Part shown: positions 7,653 through 16,351 of the stretch, piece by piece | Position numbering within the stretch: position 1 is the first letter of the stretch | Layout of the letters: each line of letters begins with the position of its first letter | NCBI RefSeq assembly: GCF_022369455.1 | Contig: NZ_CP059599.1 | Location: forward strand, 338,409 to 402,408 | Direction of reading: 5' to 3' | DNA: 64,000 nt | Origin: Campylobacter sp. RM5004 | GTDB taxonomy: Bacteria; Campylobacterota; Campylobacteria; Campylobacterales; Campylobacteraceae | Notes under the pieces: model-generated | The model's database searches: none | The model's input: only the letters and a program-made list of their open reading frames with translations | What the model was told of the DNA's origin: nothing | Program-made: the position numbers and the translations under genes

Positions 7653-8702
7653 ATGGGTGTTTTAGATTTAGTAAAACCTGGCGTAATTTATGGTAAAGAC
7701 TTAGAGCGTGTGTATGCGTATGCAAAAGAAAATAATTTTGCAATTCCTGCGGTAAATGTGGTAGGGACTAATTCTATAAACGCCGCATTAAAAGCAGCTA
7801 AGGCTGCTAATTCTCCTATTATTATTCAATTTAGTAATGGAGGAGCTAGTTTTTTTGCAGGTAAAGATTGTCCAAATGCTGCTACTTTAGGAGCTATTGC
7901 GGGTGCTAAATATGTTCATGAAGTTGCAGCTGCTTATGGAGTTGTAGCAATTTTGCATACCGATCATGCTGCTAAAAAGCTTTTACCTTGGATAGATGAT
8001 TTAATTAAGGCTAATGAAGAATTTTATGCAATTCATAAAAAACCTTTATTTAGCTCTCATATGCTTGATTTAAGCGAAGAAAGTTTAGAAGAAAATATTG
8101 AAATATCATGTGAATATTTCAAGAAATTTAACGCTTTAGAAATTGGTATAGAAATTGAATTAGGTTGCACTGGTGGTGAAGAAGATGGCGTTGATAATAC
8201 AAATATTGACAATGCTAGACTTTATACTCAACCAAGTGATGTTGCAAAAGCTCATAATGAGCTTAGCAAAATCGGAACAAATTATACAATAGCAGCAAGT
8301 TTTGGTAATGTTCATGGTGTTTATAAACCAGGCAATGTAAGACTTGAGCCAGTGATTTTGCATAATTGTCAAGAATATTTAGCAAAAGGACAAAAGCCAC
8401 TTAATTTCGTATTTCACGGAGGAAGTGGTAGTGAAGCAGAAAAAATCACAGAAGCTATTAGCTATGGTGTAATCAAAATGAATATAGATACCGATACTCA
8501 GTGGGCGTTTTGGGATGGTGTTCGTGAATACGAAGCTAAAAATCATGGATATTTACAAGGACAAATCGGAAACCCTGAAGGTGAAGATAAGCCAAATAAA
8601 AAATATTATGATCCAAGAATGTGGCTACTTGCAGGTGAAAAATCTATGCAAGAACGCTTAATGCAAGCATTTAGCGAGTTAAATTGTATTAATAGGAATT
8701 AA
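7653..8702 (+). CDS. fba: Class II fructose-bisphosphate aldolase
   Basis: 349 residues. Zinc-binding and catalytic segments are clear: AILHTDHAAKKLLPW, SSHMLDLSEESLEENI, FGNVHGVYKPGNVRL, FVFHGGSGSE and KMNIDTDTQWAFWDG. The enzyme cleaves and forms fructose-1,6-bisphosphate. In Campylobacter, which usually lacks phosphofructokinase, it works mainly in gluconeogenesis. It is tightly linked to peb4 and to the stator-like pair that follows one base after its stop. Confidence 0.97.
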   Translation: MGVLDLVKPGVIYGKDLERVYAYAKENNFAIPAVNVVGTNSINAALKAAKAANSPIIIQFSNGGASFFAGKDCPNAATLGAIAGAKYVHEVAAAYGVVAILHTDHAAKKLLPWIDDLIKANEEFYAIHKKPLFSSHMLDLSEESLEENIEISCEYFKKFNALEIGIEIELGCTGGEEDGVDNTNIDNARLYTQPSDVAKAHNELSKIGTNYTIAASFGNVHGVYKPGNVRLEPVILHNCQEYLAKGQKPLNFVFHGGSGSEAEKITEAISYGVIKMNIDTDTQWAFWDGVREYEAKNHGYLQGQIGNPEGEDKPNKKYYDPRMWLLAGEKSMQERLMQAFSELNCINRN

Positions 8703-8703
8703 T

Positions 8704-9783
8704 TTGCGTAATTTAACAAATAAAAAGAAGAAAAGTGTATTTTCTTCTTTTTTGATTTTAATCTTTTTACCATCTTTAGTTTTTTTGTTAGCTGTTTTGG
8801 CTTATTTAAATATTTTACAACTTACTATGCCACTTCATACTATTATAATGTGTGGGGTATTGCTTTTATTTGCTATGTTTTTTGCACCACAAAACGAGTA
8901 TTGCGTGCATGCAAAAATCAAAAAAAATTCAGATATTTTTGAAAGCGATTTAAAAGATTATATAAAAGAAAATTCTTTAAAAATTGATGAAGTAAGTAAG
9001 GTAAATGCTAGTTTTGATGAGTTTTTTGATATTTATTTACATAAGTTAAAACCGCTTTCATTTGGATATATTGCAAGTGCAGTTTTTCCTATGTTAGGGA
9101 TTTTAGGGACTTTTATTAGTATTGCTATATCAATGCCAAATTTTAAGGTTGAGAATTCTTTTGCTTTAGAAGGAGAAATTACCTTATTATTAGGTGGAAT
9201 TGCTACTGCTTTTTATGTTTCAATTTATGGGATTTTTCTTACTATTTGGTGGATGTTTTATTCAAGATTAGGCTTAGCAAAAATTAACGATTTTAAAGAA
9301 AATTATAAGTTTAATTCTAAAAAATATTTTTGGAGTAAAGAAGAATTACAAAGGCTAACTATTAAGAAAAATACTGACTTGTTTATAAGTAATAATGCTT
9401 TATTAAACAAGCTTTATGATAATGAGTTTTTCAAAGAATTAAGCAAGCTTCATCAAGAAAAATTATTAACATTTTCAGAATTATTTAAATCTTATGAAAA
9501 AATTGCTCTAGTTCATACAAGTTTAGCTCAAAAATCGCTTGATTTAAGCAATAAAAACAATGAAGAATTGCAAAAAAAATTAGATGAGTTTAAGAATAGA
9601 ATAGAAAAAAGTGTAAATGATTTTTCAAAAATAAAAGATGAATTAGAAAATAAATTGCTAGATTTTAAAGACGCATATTTAGAAGAAAAGCACGAGTTTA
9701 AAATAGTTGATGAACTAAAGGCTGATATTGAAAATCTTAGCAAAGAGGCTAATCAAGTATTAGATAAATTGCATAATGTGTAA
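8704..9783 (+). CDS. MotA/TolQ/ExbB-superfamily channel protein with coiled-coil tail (ZorA-like)
   Basis: 359 residues from a TTG start preceded by TAGGAA. Two N-terminal helices (about 15-35, 43-62) are followed by a cytoplasmic stretch. The MotA/TolQ-type helix pair comes next at about 118-190 (FPMLGILGTFISIAISM and LLLGGIATAFYVSIYGIFLTI). The C-terminal third (about 225-359) is a highly charged predicted coiled coil. The fold and the paired gene suggest a proton-driven stator complex in the inner membrane. In C. jejuni homologous genes also lie after fba (Cj0598-Cj0599 as I recall). The overall plan resembles ZorA of Zorya. What it drives is unknown. Confidence 0.75.
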   Translation: MRNLTNKKKKSVFSSFLILIFLPSLVFLLAVLAYLNILQLTMPLHTIIMCGVLLLFAMFFAPQNEYCVHAKIKKNSDIFESDLKDYIKENSLKIDEVSKVNASFDEFFDIYLHKLKPLSFGYIASAVFPMLGILGTFISIAISMPNFKVENSFALEGEITLLLGGIATAFYVSIYGIFLTIWWMFYSRLGLAKINDFKENYKFNSKKYFWSKEELQRLTIKKNTDLFISNNALLNKLYDNEFFKELSKLHQEKLLTFSELFKSYEKIALVHTSLAQKSLDLSNKNNEELQKKLDEFKNRIEKSVNDFSKIKDELENKLLDFKDAYLEEKHEFKIVDELKADIENLSKEANQVLDKLHNV

Positions 9784-10765
9784 TAAAGATAATAATAATT
9801 TTTGGATAGTTTATGCTGATTTAATGGCTGGGCTTTTATTTGTCTTTATTTTGCTATTAAGTGCTATTGTTTTAAAGTATATTTTTACTCAAAATGAGCT
9901 TAAAAACGAGCAAAAACATTTAGATGAATCAAAGGCTTTAATTATTAGCAAAGATGAATTATTAAGCAGTCTAAATCAAGAATTATCAAGGTTAAACATT
10001 GTTTTAAACGACGAATTAAACAAAAATAAAGAAGCAGATGAATATATAAAAGAGCTTTTATTTACTCTTGATGAAAATACAAAAAATAAAGATGAATTAT
10101 TAAAAAATATTGATGAAAAAGATGCAAAGATTTTAATACTTTTAAAAAGCCTAGAAGATAATGAGCTTAAGATTAAAGATAAAGATAATAAATTAAATGA
10201 ATTAGCAAATGAACTTAGTAATTTTAAGCTTGAATATAATAAATTAAAAAACAATAAAACAAGGCTAATTCAAGCCTTGCAAAATAAATTATCTAATGAT
10301 ATTTTAATCAATCTTAATTCAGGAAGCATAAGTTTAAATGCTAATATTTTGTTTGATAGTGCAGAGTTTAATATAAAAGATGAAGCTAAAGCTGAACTTA
10401 AAAAGACTTTGAGTAATTATTTTGATGCGATTTTAAGCTCACCTGAAATCTTAGCTAATATTGATAGCATTATTATTGAAGGGCACACAGATAGCGTAGG
10501 CGGATTTACTTATAATCTTGAATTATCTCAAAAAAGAGCCTTAGAGATTATGAAGTTTATTAATTCATTTTATAAAGATAAAAGGCTAGAAAAATTACTA
10601 ACTGCAGTCGGCAAAAGCTATAATGAATTAAAATATAAAGATGGCGTAGAAGATAAACAAGCAAGCCGTAGAATTGAAATAAAATTACAATTTTCAAATG
10701 AAGCAGCGATTAAGGAATTTGAAAGCGTAATTACAAAGGATTTAGGTGAAAATAGCAATAATTAG
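9776..10765 (+). CDS. MotB/OmpA-like peptidoglycan-binding stator partner (ZorB-like)
   Basis: 329 residues. The short N-terminus and single helix read WIVYADLMAGLLFVFILLL, with the aspartate that MotB-type stators use for proton binding. A long coiled coil (about 35-165) follows, then an OmpA-like domain (ILFDSAEFNIKDEA, EGHTDSVGGFTYNLELSQKRA, ASRRIEIKL), which binds peptidoglycan. The coiled coil is much longer than in flagellar MotB. The 8-bp overlap with the upstream channel gene implies they are made as one complex. An ordinary OmpA lipoprotein is excluded by the helix and lack of lipobox. Confidence 0.8.
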   Translation: MCNKDNNNFWIVYADLMAGLLFVFILLLSAIVLKYIFTQNELKNEQKHLDESKALIISKDELLSSLNQELSRLNIVLNDELNKNKEADEYIKELLFTLDENTKNKDELLKNIDEKDAKILILLKSLEDNELKIKDKDNKLNELANELSNFKLEYNKLKNNKTRLIQALQNKLSNDILINLNSGSISLNANILFDSAEFNIKDEAKAELKKTLSNYFDAILSSPEILANIDSIIIEGHTDSVGGFTYNLELSQKRALEIMKFINSFYKDKRLEKLLTAVGKSYNELKYKDGVEDKQASRRIEIKLQFSNEAAIKEFESVITKDLGENSNN

Positions 10766-11693
10766 ACTAAGTGCAATGGGCGATATTTTTCATATGTTAT
10801 GGCATATAAATTATATTAGACAAGCTTATCCTGATGCTAGAATTGATTTTTTTGTTGATTCAAGATTTTATTTTTTATTAGAAGGCTTGGTTTGGTTTGA
10901 TAATGTTTATTCTTTGCCTTTAAAAAAATCTCCATTAAAAGCATTAAAACAAATTAAAAATCTTAAAAAAACTTATGATATTAGCATTGATTATCAAGGA
11001 AGAATTAAATCGGCTTTTATTGCAAATTATTTAAGCTCTAATTCTTATGGCTATGCTAAAAACGGCTTAAGAGAAAAATTGGCTTTTCATTTTTATAAAA
11101 ATCATTGCGATTGTGAGTATTTAGAAAATGTATATAAAAGAAGTCTTGAGCTTAGTAAATTTGCTTTAAAAGATTTAAAAATAAAAGAGATTAAATCAAG
11201 CGATGTTTTAATTTATAATGAAGAAAAAACGAATGCTTTATTAGAAAAAATAAAGCCTTTTATAAAAGATGATTTCATACTTTTACACAATGGCTCAAGT
11301 AAGATTAATAAAATGCTTCCTTTAGAAAAATTAATTAGTATTTGTTCAAATTCCGATTTTAAATTCTTGCTTGCTTGGGGCAATGAATATGAGCTAAATA
11401 GAGCTAAAGAAATTGCTTTAAAATGCTCTAATGCGATTGTTTTGCCTAAAATATCTTTAAGCGAATTAGTATTTTTAAGCAAATACGCAAAGCTAATAAT
11501 AGGAAATGATAGTGGGACAACCCATATTGCAGTGGTTTTAAATCGTCCTAATATCACCTTTTTAAACGAAAGTGATAAAAAACCAGCGAGTAGATTAATA
11601 AGCCCATTTGATATTCAGCATTATTTTTATAAATTTAGTGATGTTGATACAAAAGAAGTTGTAAAAATCATAGAAAAGGTGGTAAATAATTGA
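10746..11693 (+). CDS. waaC: Lipopolysaccharide heptosyltransferase I
   Basis: 315 residues from a GTG preceded by AAGGA, overlapping the upstream stator gene by 20 bp. It begins MKIAIIRLSAMGDIFHML, the glycosyltransferase family 9 opening, and has the ADP-heptose-binding region GNDSGTTHIAVVLNRPNI near the C-terminus. It adds the first heptose to Kdo on lipid A at the cytoplasmic face. It heads waaC-htrB-waaF with 4-bp overlaps. A copy of the dispersed repeat lies inside the coding sequence at 11349-11366. Confidence 0.94.
   Translation: MKIAIIRLSAMGDIFHMLWHINYIRQAYPDARIDFFVDSRFYFLLEGLVWFDNVYSLPLKKSPLKALKQIKNLKKTYDISIDYQGRIKSAFIANYLSSNSYGYAKNGLREKLAFHFYKNHCDCEYLENVYKRSLELSKFALKDLKIKEIKSSDVLIYNEEKTNALLEKIKPFIKDDFILLHNGSSKINKMLPLEKLISICSNSDFKFLLAWGNEYELNRAKEIALKCSNAIVLPKISLSELVFLSKYAKLIIGNDSGTTHIAVVLNRPNITFLNESDKKPASRLISPFDIQHYFYKFSDVDTKEVVKIIEKVVNN
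11349..11366 (-). repeat. Dispersed 18-bp repeat inside waaC
   Basis: Reads GAATTTAAAATCGGAATT on the minus strand and encodes NSDFKF in waaC. It shares the G-to-A change at position 7 with the copy at 16326. Confidence 0.7.
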
Positions 11694-12565
11694 AAGAGTA
11701 TTTATATATTTTCACATTTTATTTTTTTAATTTTTTATTAAAATTAATACCAAATAAATTATTAAAAATATTTGCAAATTTTATAGGTTTTATAGCTTTT
11801 AAATTAAACAAAAAACATAGAGCAATAATTTTAAAAAACTTAGAATATTTTTGCAAATTAGCAAAGCATCCACAAAGTTTAGAACTTACAAAAAGAGTTT
11901 ATAAAAAGTTTGCTTACTATATTTTATCAATGGTAAAAAACCAAAACATAAGCAAAGAAAATTTATTAAAACAAATAAAATTATTTAAAAACGATGAATA
12001 TTTAAAAGAGCTTTTAGATAGGGGCGAAAAGATAGTATTTACTACAGCTCATTATGGTTATTGGGAGATTCTTCCTGCTGCAGTTGCGATTAAATATAAT
12101 TGTAAAATTAATATTATAGGTCGTGCTTTAGCAAGTCCTAAAATCAATGCAATTCTTACAAAATATAGAGAAAAATTCGGAATAAAATTAATAGAAAAAA
12201 CAAATGCTTTAAGACCTATGATAAAAGCTTTAAATAATCATGAATTAGTTGGAATTGTAAGCGATCAAGATGCACATATTAAAGAAAGCAGTGAGTTTTT
12301 ACTATATGGCAAAAAGGTAACTCAAAGCAATGCTGCAAGTATGGTTGCTAAAAGATGTGAAGCGTATTTGTTACCTGTTTATATTTATGAGATTAATGAT
12401 GGATATTGCATAGAGTTTTTTAAGCCATTAAATGCAAAAGAATTAAGCATAGAAGAGCTTAGCTTTTATCAACTTGAATGCACCAAAAAAATGTGGGAGA
12501 AAAATCCTAGCGAGTATTTTTGGTTTCACAAAAGATTTAAAACATTTTATGAGGATGAGTATTGA
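11690..12565 (+). CDS. htrB: Lipid A late acyltransferase (HtrB/LpxL family)
   Basis: 291 residues. A TTG start overlaps the waaC stop. An N-terminal membrane anchor precedes the acyltransferase motif HYGYWE (H-x4-E) at about 119-124. The later block ELVGIVSDQDAH also fits the family. It transfers a secondary acyl chain to Kdo-lipid A at the inner membrane. In C. jejuni htrB follows waaC and is separated from waaF by the variable LOS locus. Here it overlaps waaF directly. Confidence 0.92.
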   Translation: MKEYLYIFTFYFFNFLLKLIPNKLLKIFANFIGFIAFKLNKKHRAIILKNLEYFCKLAKHPQSLELTKRVYKKFAYYILSMVKNQNISKENLLKQIKLFKNDEYLKELLDRGEKIVFTTAHYGYWEILPAAVAIKYNCKINIIGRALASPKINAILTKYREKFGIKLIEKTNALRPMIKALNNHELVGIVSDQDAHIKESSEFLLYGKKVTQSNAASMVAKRCEAYLLPVYIYEINDGYCIEFFKPLNAKELSIEELSFYQLECTKKMWEKNPSEYFWFHKRFKTFYEDEY

Positions 12566-13443
12566 AAATATTTATATATTTACCAAACTGGCTTGGTGAT
12601 GCGATAATGGCAGCAGGTGCAATCAATGCGCTTATAAAAAAATTTCCTAATGCAAAAATTACTTTTTATGGAAGTTTTATAGCCTGTGAAATTTATAAAA
12701 ACTTAGGCGAAATAATAGTAGAAAAAAAGGGCGAAAGGCTAAAACAAATAAAGAATTTAAAACAGGAATTTGATTTAGGAATTAGCTTTAAAGCAAGCAT
12801 TTCATCTAAGGTGCTTTTATTTATGCTAAAGGCTAAAAAGAAGTTTTATTTTAACGCTAATAAAAGCGATAATACTCATCAAGTTTTAAAATATTTTAAT
12901 TTATTAAAAGAACTTAATTTAGACGATAATCTAAACACTCAAATCCCTTATAAAAAATTAAAAACAAAAAAATTATTAGGCATAGCCGCAGGTGCAAAAT
13001 ATGGAGCTGCTAAGTGCTATGAACCTAGTTATTTCGCACAAATTGCAAGCACTTTTAAAGACCATAAAATAATTCTTTTTGGCACAAAAAACGAAAGTGA
13101 TATTTGTAATATCATTGAAGAAGAGCTTAAAAAATATAATATAAAAGCAATTAATTTATGCGGAAAAACAGATATAAAAAAATTATGTCTTGCAGTATCT
13201 AGCCTTGATTATTTACTAGCAAATGATAGTGGGATTATGCATTTAGGGGCAAGTTATAATGTAAATGTATTAGCGTTTTTTGGACCTACTAATATTTACC
13301 AAACTTATCCATATTGTAAAAACGGAAAATTATTTTCATTAAAACTACCTTGTTCTCCTTGTGCAAAAAGAGTTTGTCCGCTTAAACATCATAAATGTAT
13401 GAAAGATTTAATCCCAGAAATAGTCTTAAAAGAATTAAGATAA
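12562..13443 (+). CDS. waaF: Lipopolysaccharide heptosyltransferase II
   Basis: 293 residues, TTG start overlapping htrB by 4 bp, with GAGGA upstream. Family 9 landmarks are the start MKIFIYLPNWLGDAIMA, LLANDSGIMHLGASYNVNVLA, and the distal ALFGPTNIYQTYP-like segment (read here as AFFGPTNIYQTYP). Cysteines cluster at the end (CSPCAKRVCPLKHHKCM), as usual in WaaF. It adds the second heptose of the LOS inner core. No further LOS glycosyltransferase follows. A repeat copy lies within it at 12766-12783. Confidence 0.94.
   Translation: MKIFIYLPNWLGDAIMAAGAINALIKKFPNAKITFYGSFIACEIYKNLGEIIVEKKGERLKQIKNLKQEFDLGISFKASISSKVLLFMLKAKKKFYFNANKSDNTHQVLKYFNLLKELNLDDNLNTQIPYKKLKTKKLLGIAAGAKYGAAKCYEPSYFAQIASTFKDHKIILFGTKNESDICNIIEEELKKYNIKAINLCGKTDIKKLCLAVSSLDYLLANDSGIMHLGASYNVNVLAFFGPTNIYQTYPYCKNGKLFSLKLPCSPCAKRVCPLKHHKCMKDLIPEIVLKELR
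12766..12783 (+). repeat. Dispersed 18-bp repeat inside waaF
   Basis: Reads GAATTTGATTTAGGAATT, identical to the intergenic copy at 54758, and encodes EFDLGI. Confidence 0.75.
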
Positions 13444-13494
13444 ATCAAGTCCTAATTATAAAAAAAGTAGTAATATATTCTTAAAGGAGATATT

Positions 13495-13842
13495 ATGAAG
13501 TTCAATACAATTTATGAGATTAAAGACTGGCAAGGCAATGCAAATGAGCTAAAAATCACACCTATTTATGATGATGAAACAAACAAAGAAATACAAATAA
13601 TTTTACCAAAAGATAAGATTATGAAAGAACATAGTGCAAATGGCGTTATCGTTGTTCAGGTTTTAAAAGGTGAGATTGATTTTAGTGTAGAATCTAAGGT
13701 AATAAATCTAAAAGAATTAATGAGTATAAAATTAGCAAGTGGTATAAAACATAGCTTATTAGCTAAGCAAGATAGCATAATTAGATTAAGTCTTGCAAAA
13801 AGTGATAGTTTTGCAAGAGTTAAGAATGTAGAGATTATTTAA
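13495..13842 (+). CDS. Small cupin-like protein
   Basis: 115 residues with a good RBS (AAGGAGAT). The pattern fits a single RmlC-like cupin barrel: PKDKIMKEHSANGVIVVQVLKGEIDFSV in its first half, then a hydrophobic strand and GIKHSLLAKQDSIIRLSL. It may keep only part of the usual metal-binding histidine set, so an enzymatic role is uncertain. It stands alone between waaF (51 bp upstream) and a shared terminator. Confidence 0.7.
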   Translation: MKFNTIYEIKDWQGNANELKITPIYDDETNKEIQIILPKDKIMKEHSANGVIVVQVLKGEIDFSVESKVINLKELMSIKLASGIKHSLLAKQDSIIRLSLAKSDSFARVKNVEII

Positions 13843-13872
13843 GTATTGAGTTTAATTTCTAAACTCAATACT
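13842..13872. terminator. Bidirectional terminator between the cupin gene and the large secreted-protein gene
   Basis: A perfect 13-bp inverted repeat (AGTATTGAGTTTA / TAAACTCAATACT) with loop ATTTC. It overlaps the last base of the cupin stop codon and the last codons of the convergent 804-residue gene. Confidence 0.75.
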
Positions 13873-16266
13873 AAAACTTGAATTTGAACTAATCACATTA
13901 GTTGAATAAGTTCTAATTAAATCTTTTACATATTCATTATTTTGTTTGTTTTTATCAAGTTCAATTAATACTTCTCCGTTTGAAAGCTTATCTATTCTAG
14001 AATTATAATCGCTTTTAAATGTAATTGCATTTATGATATTTACTAGGCTTTCTAAATAATAATGTCCTAAAGAGCTTTTTGTATTATATAATTCTTTTAA
14101 TCTGCCCGTTTTATCAACATAATGCGTATTTAAATCCTTTGCTTGTAGTTTGATATATTTAGCATTTTTTGGTGCTTTTAAATCTTTATAACTAGCGTTT
14201 GCAAATATGAAAGAATAGTCTTGATTTAGCAAATTACTAACTCCATCTATTTTAATTTCGCTTGTTTTATCTATGCTAAATTCATTTGCCATAGGATTTG
14301 ATACAGCTTTGTTCGTTGGAGAATAGTTATTTGTTTCATAAAATTTTGTATAGCCGATTTTTGTTATAAATTCTAAATCTTTTTCTTTAGCTAAATAATT
14401 TTTAGCAATATTGCTTAATTTATTATGAGTAATATTTACACTTTTATTTAATTCATCTAATTTGCTATCATAGGCTCTATTTAGAACACTTTTTGTGGCA
14501 ACAAAATTCATTTTTATATTTTGATTACTTATGTTTATTGATTTTTCTTTTAATTTATTAGAATAAATTCTATATCTTTTAGCAGCATTTATGTCGTTAT
14601 TATCTAAAAATCCTAAATTAAATTCTATATTAATATCATTAGGAAAATACTTATAAACTAACTTAGAACTATCGTTTATTCCGTGATTTTTAACAATAAT
14701 AGGAAGCTCAAGAGAATGAGTAAAATCACAATTTAATCCAACGCATTTGCCTAAATCCGCTTCACTTTGTCCTATAACTTCATCACTAAATAAAACTGCA
14801 TCTGAAAGATTATTTGAAGTTTTAATATCTTCTAATACTTTTGTTGTATTGCTTTTAAAATCTATGTTAATTTCATTTATTCTAACATTGCAAGAGATTT
14901 TGCCATGAGAATTAACTACATCAGAATAGCCATTTAAATGGCATTTTCCATTAGCTATATCGCTTCCTACGAAATCATTTTCTTTAAAGGTTATTTTGCC
15001 TTGATTTGAGAATGGATATGCGATTTTAAGCTCTAATTCTCCTAAAGAATTAATCATAGCAGGGTTAGTTTTGCTAACTTTATTAAAGTTTATATTTTCT
15101 AAATCAAACTCATATTCAGTGCCAAAAGAGTTTAAAACTTTTAATTTAGCAAGTTTTACACCTAAATTACCAACTTTTAAAATTCTATTTTGAGTATCAT
15201 AAATTGTTGCTTTTATTTTGCTTGTAGGAATATTTGTTTGAAAACTATCATCAACATTTACTTCAATATCTTCTAATTTAATTGCCGAAGGTCTTATCAT
15301 AAAAGCTCTACATACAGGCATAGACCTAGCTCTTCCTTGTGCATTTATTTCTTGATAGCAAATATCGTGCTTTCCTACGGTTGTATTTATAAACTCAATT
15401 ACATAATCTCCAGTAGGAAGTCCATTTCCATCAGCTCCATCAGGATTTACAACATAATCTTTCAAACAGCCTGAAAAATCACATTTTTTATAAATAATTA
15501 TTTTATTACTTTGCCCTGAACTATGATTTACACTATCAGTATTTGAGAAAAACTTAATTTTATTTTTTGTTGCAGTTTGAATTAATCCTATATAAACATC
15601 ATCGCCAACTACTCTTGTATATGCCTCATTAGCAATTGCAGCCTTACCACTATCAAGTTCGCTTAGCATTGGTCTTAGCTCTTCGCCAGGTTTTGGCTCA
15701 GTATTTTTAATCTTCCATATACTTCCAAAAACTAATTTTTTACTCTCTCCTATTTCATCATAAATAAAAGCGATTTTTGGTTTATTTATAGTATTAAAAA
15801 ACATTGCTAGATTATTGCTATCATAGATATTTTCTATTTCAATTTCTACAAGCATTATATCGCTAGTATTTAGCTTAAAATCTCTTATAAAAAATTCCAT
15901 TTTGCTCATATTTATATAATCTAATAAGTTCTTTTTGCTTTCTAAGTCTATTTCATTTGTTTTTTCATAAGTATTGTTATTTCTTGTAAGATTTGTAAGT
16001 TTTACTTTGTAAGATATTTGATATTGTCTTATTTTAGACATATCAAAGGTTTTGTTATTTTTATAAATTGATTCTATTATTAATTCAGGATTTTTTGTAT
16101 AGATTGGATATTTTGTATTATTTATAACACCTTCACCTTTTTTAAAAAAATCATATTTGCTATTAAAAGTGATTTTAACTGCATTAAAATCAGGATAAAA
16201 ATTTTTAAAATTATCATTAGCTAAAAGTGTAAAAAAAGTAATAAATAATAATATTATTTTTCTCAT
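13852..16266 (-). CDS. Large secreted protein of unknown function
   Basis: 804 residues that I do not recognise. A signal peptide (MRKIILLFITFFTLLA) predicts export. No later membrane helix is evident. The body looks like alternating beta-strand segments with scattered short cysteine pairs (KKCDFSGC, HDICYQE with PVCRAF, GKCVGLNC) that could form disulfides in surface-domain repeats. A Gly/Asp turn (NPDGADGNGLPTGDY) and many Asn residues fit an extracellular, beta-rich protein. A helical stretch near 620-660 breaks the pattern. A distant likeness to MshQ/pilus-associated proteins is possible but unproven. It is monocistronic, with a terminator at its 3' end. Confidence 0.6.
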   Translation of the reverse strand: MRKIILLFITFFTLLANDNFKNFYPDFNAVKITFNSKYDFFKKGEGVINNTKYPIYTKNPELIIESIYKNNKTFDMSKIRQYQISYKVKLTNLTRNNNTYEKTNEIDLESKKNLLDYINMSKMEFFIRDFKLNTSDIMLVEIEIENIYDSNNLAMFFNTINKPKIAFIYDEIGESKKLVFGSIWKIKNTEPKPGEELRPMLSELDSGKAAIANEAYTRVVGDDVYIGLIQTATKNKIKFFSNTDSVNHSSGQSNKIIIYKKCDFSGCLKDYVVNPDGADGNGLPTGDYVIEFINTTVGKHDICYQEINAQGRARSMPVCRAFMIRPSAIKLEDIEVNVDDSFQTNIPTSKIKATIYDTQNRILKVGNLGVKLAKLKVLNSFGTEYEFDLENINFNKVSKTNPAMINSLGELELKIAYPFSNQGKITFKENDFVGSDIANGKCHLNGYSDVVNSHGKISCNVRINEINIDFKSNTTKVLEDIKTSNNLSDAVLFSDEVIGQSEADLGKCVGLNCDFTHSLELPIIVKNHGINDSSKLVYKYFPNDINIEFNLGFLDNNDINAAKRYRIYSNKLKEKSINISNQNIKMNFVATKSVLNRAYDSKLDELNKSVNITHNKLSNIAKNYLAKEKDLEFITKIGYTKFYETNNYSPTNKAVSNPMANEFSIDKTSEIKIDGVSNLLNQDYSFIFANASYKDLKAPKNAKYIKLQAKDLNTHYVDKTGRLKELYNTKSSLGHYYLESLVNIINAITFKSDYNSRIDKLSNGEVLIELDKNKQNNEYVKDLIRTYSTNVISSNSSFSIEFRN

Positions 16267-16325
16267 ATCATTCCTTGTTTTTAATTTTAAAATCTAAGAT
16301 TATATTAAGTTAAATTTAATTTCTA

Positions 16326-16343
16326 AATTCCTATTTTAAATTC
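16326..16343 (-). repeat. Dispersed 18-bp repeat, intergenic copy
   Basis: Reads GAATTTAAAATAGGAATT on the minus strand, one base off consensus, just after the stop of the thiamine pyrophosphokinase gene. Confidence 0.75.
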
Positions 16344-16351
16344 TTTTATTT

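Noticed and set aside
8704-10765. Zorya defence system
   Set aside because: Only ZorA/B-like proteins are present. No ZorC, ZorD or ZorE, no defence island, and the neighbours match C. jejuni core genes.
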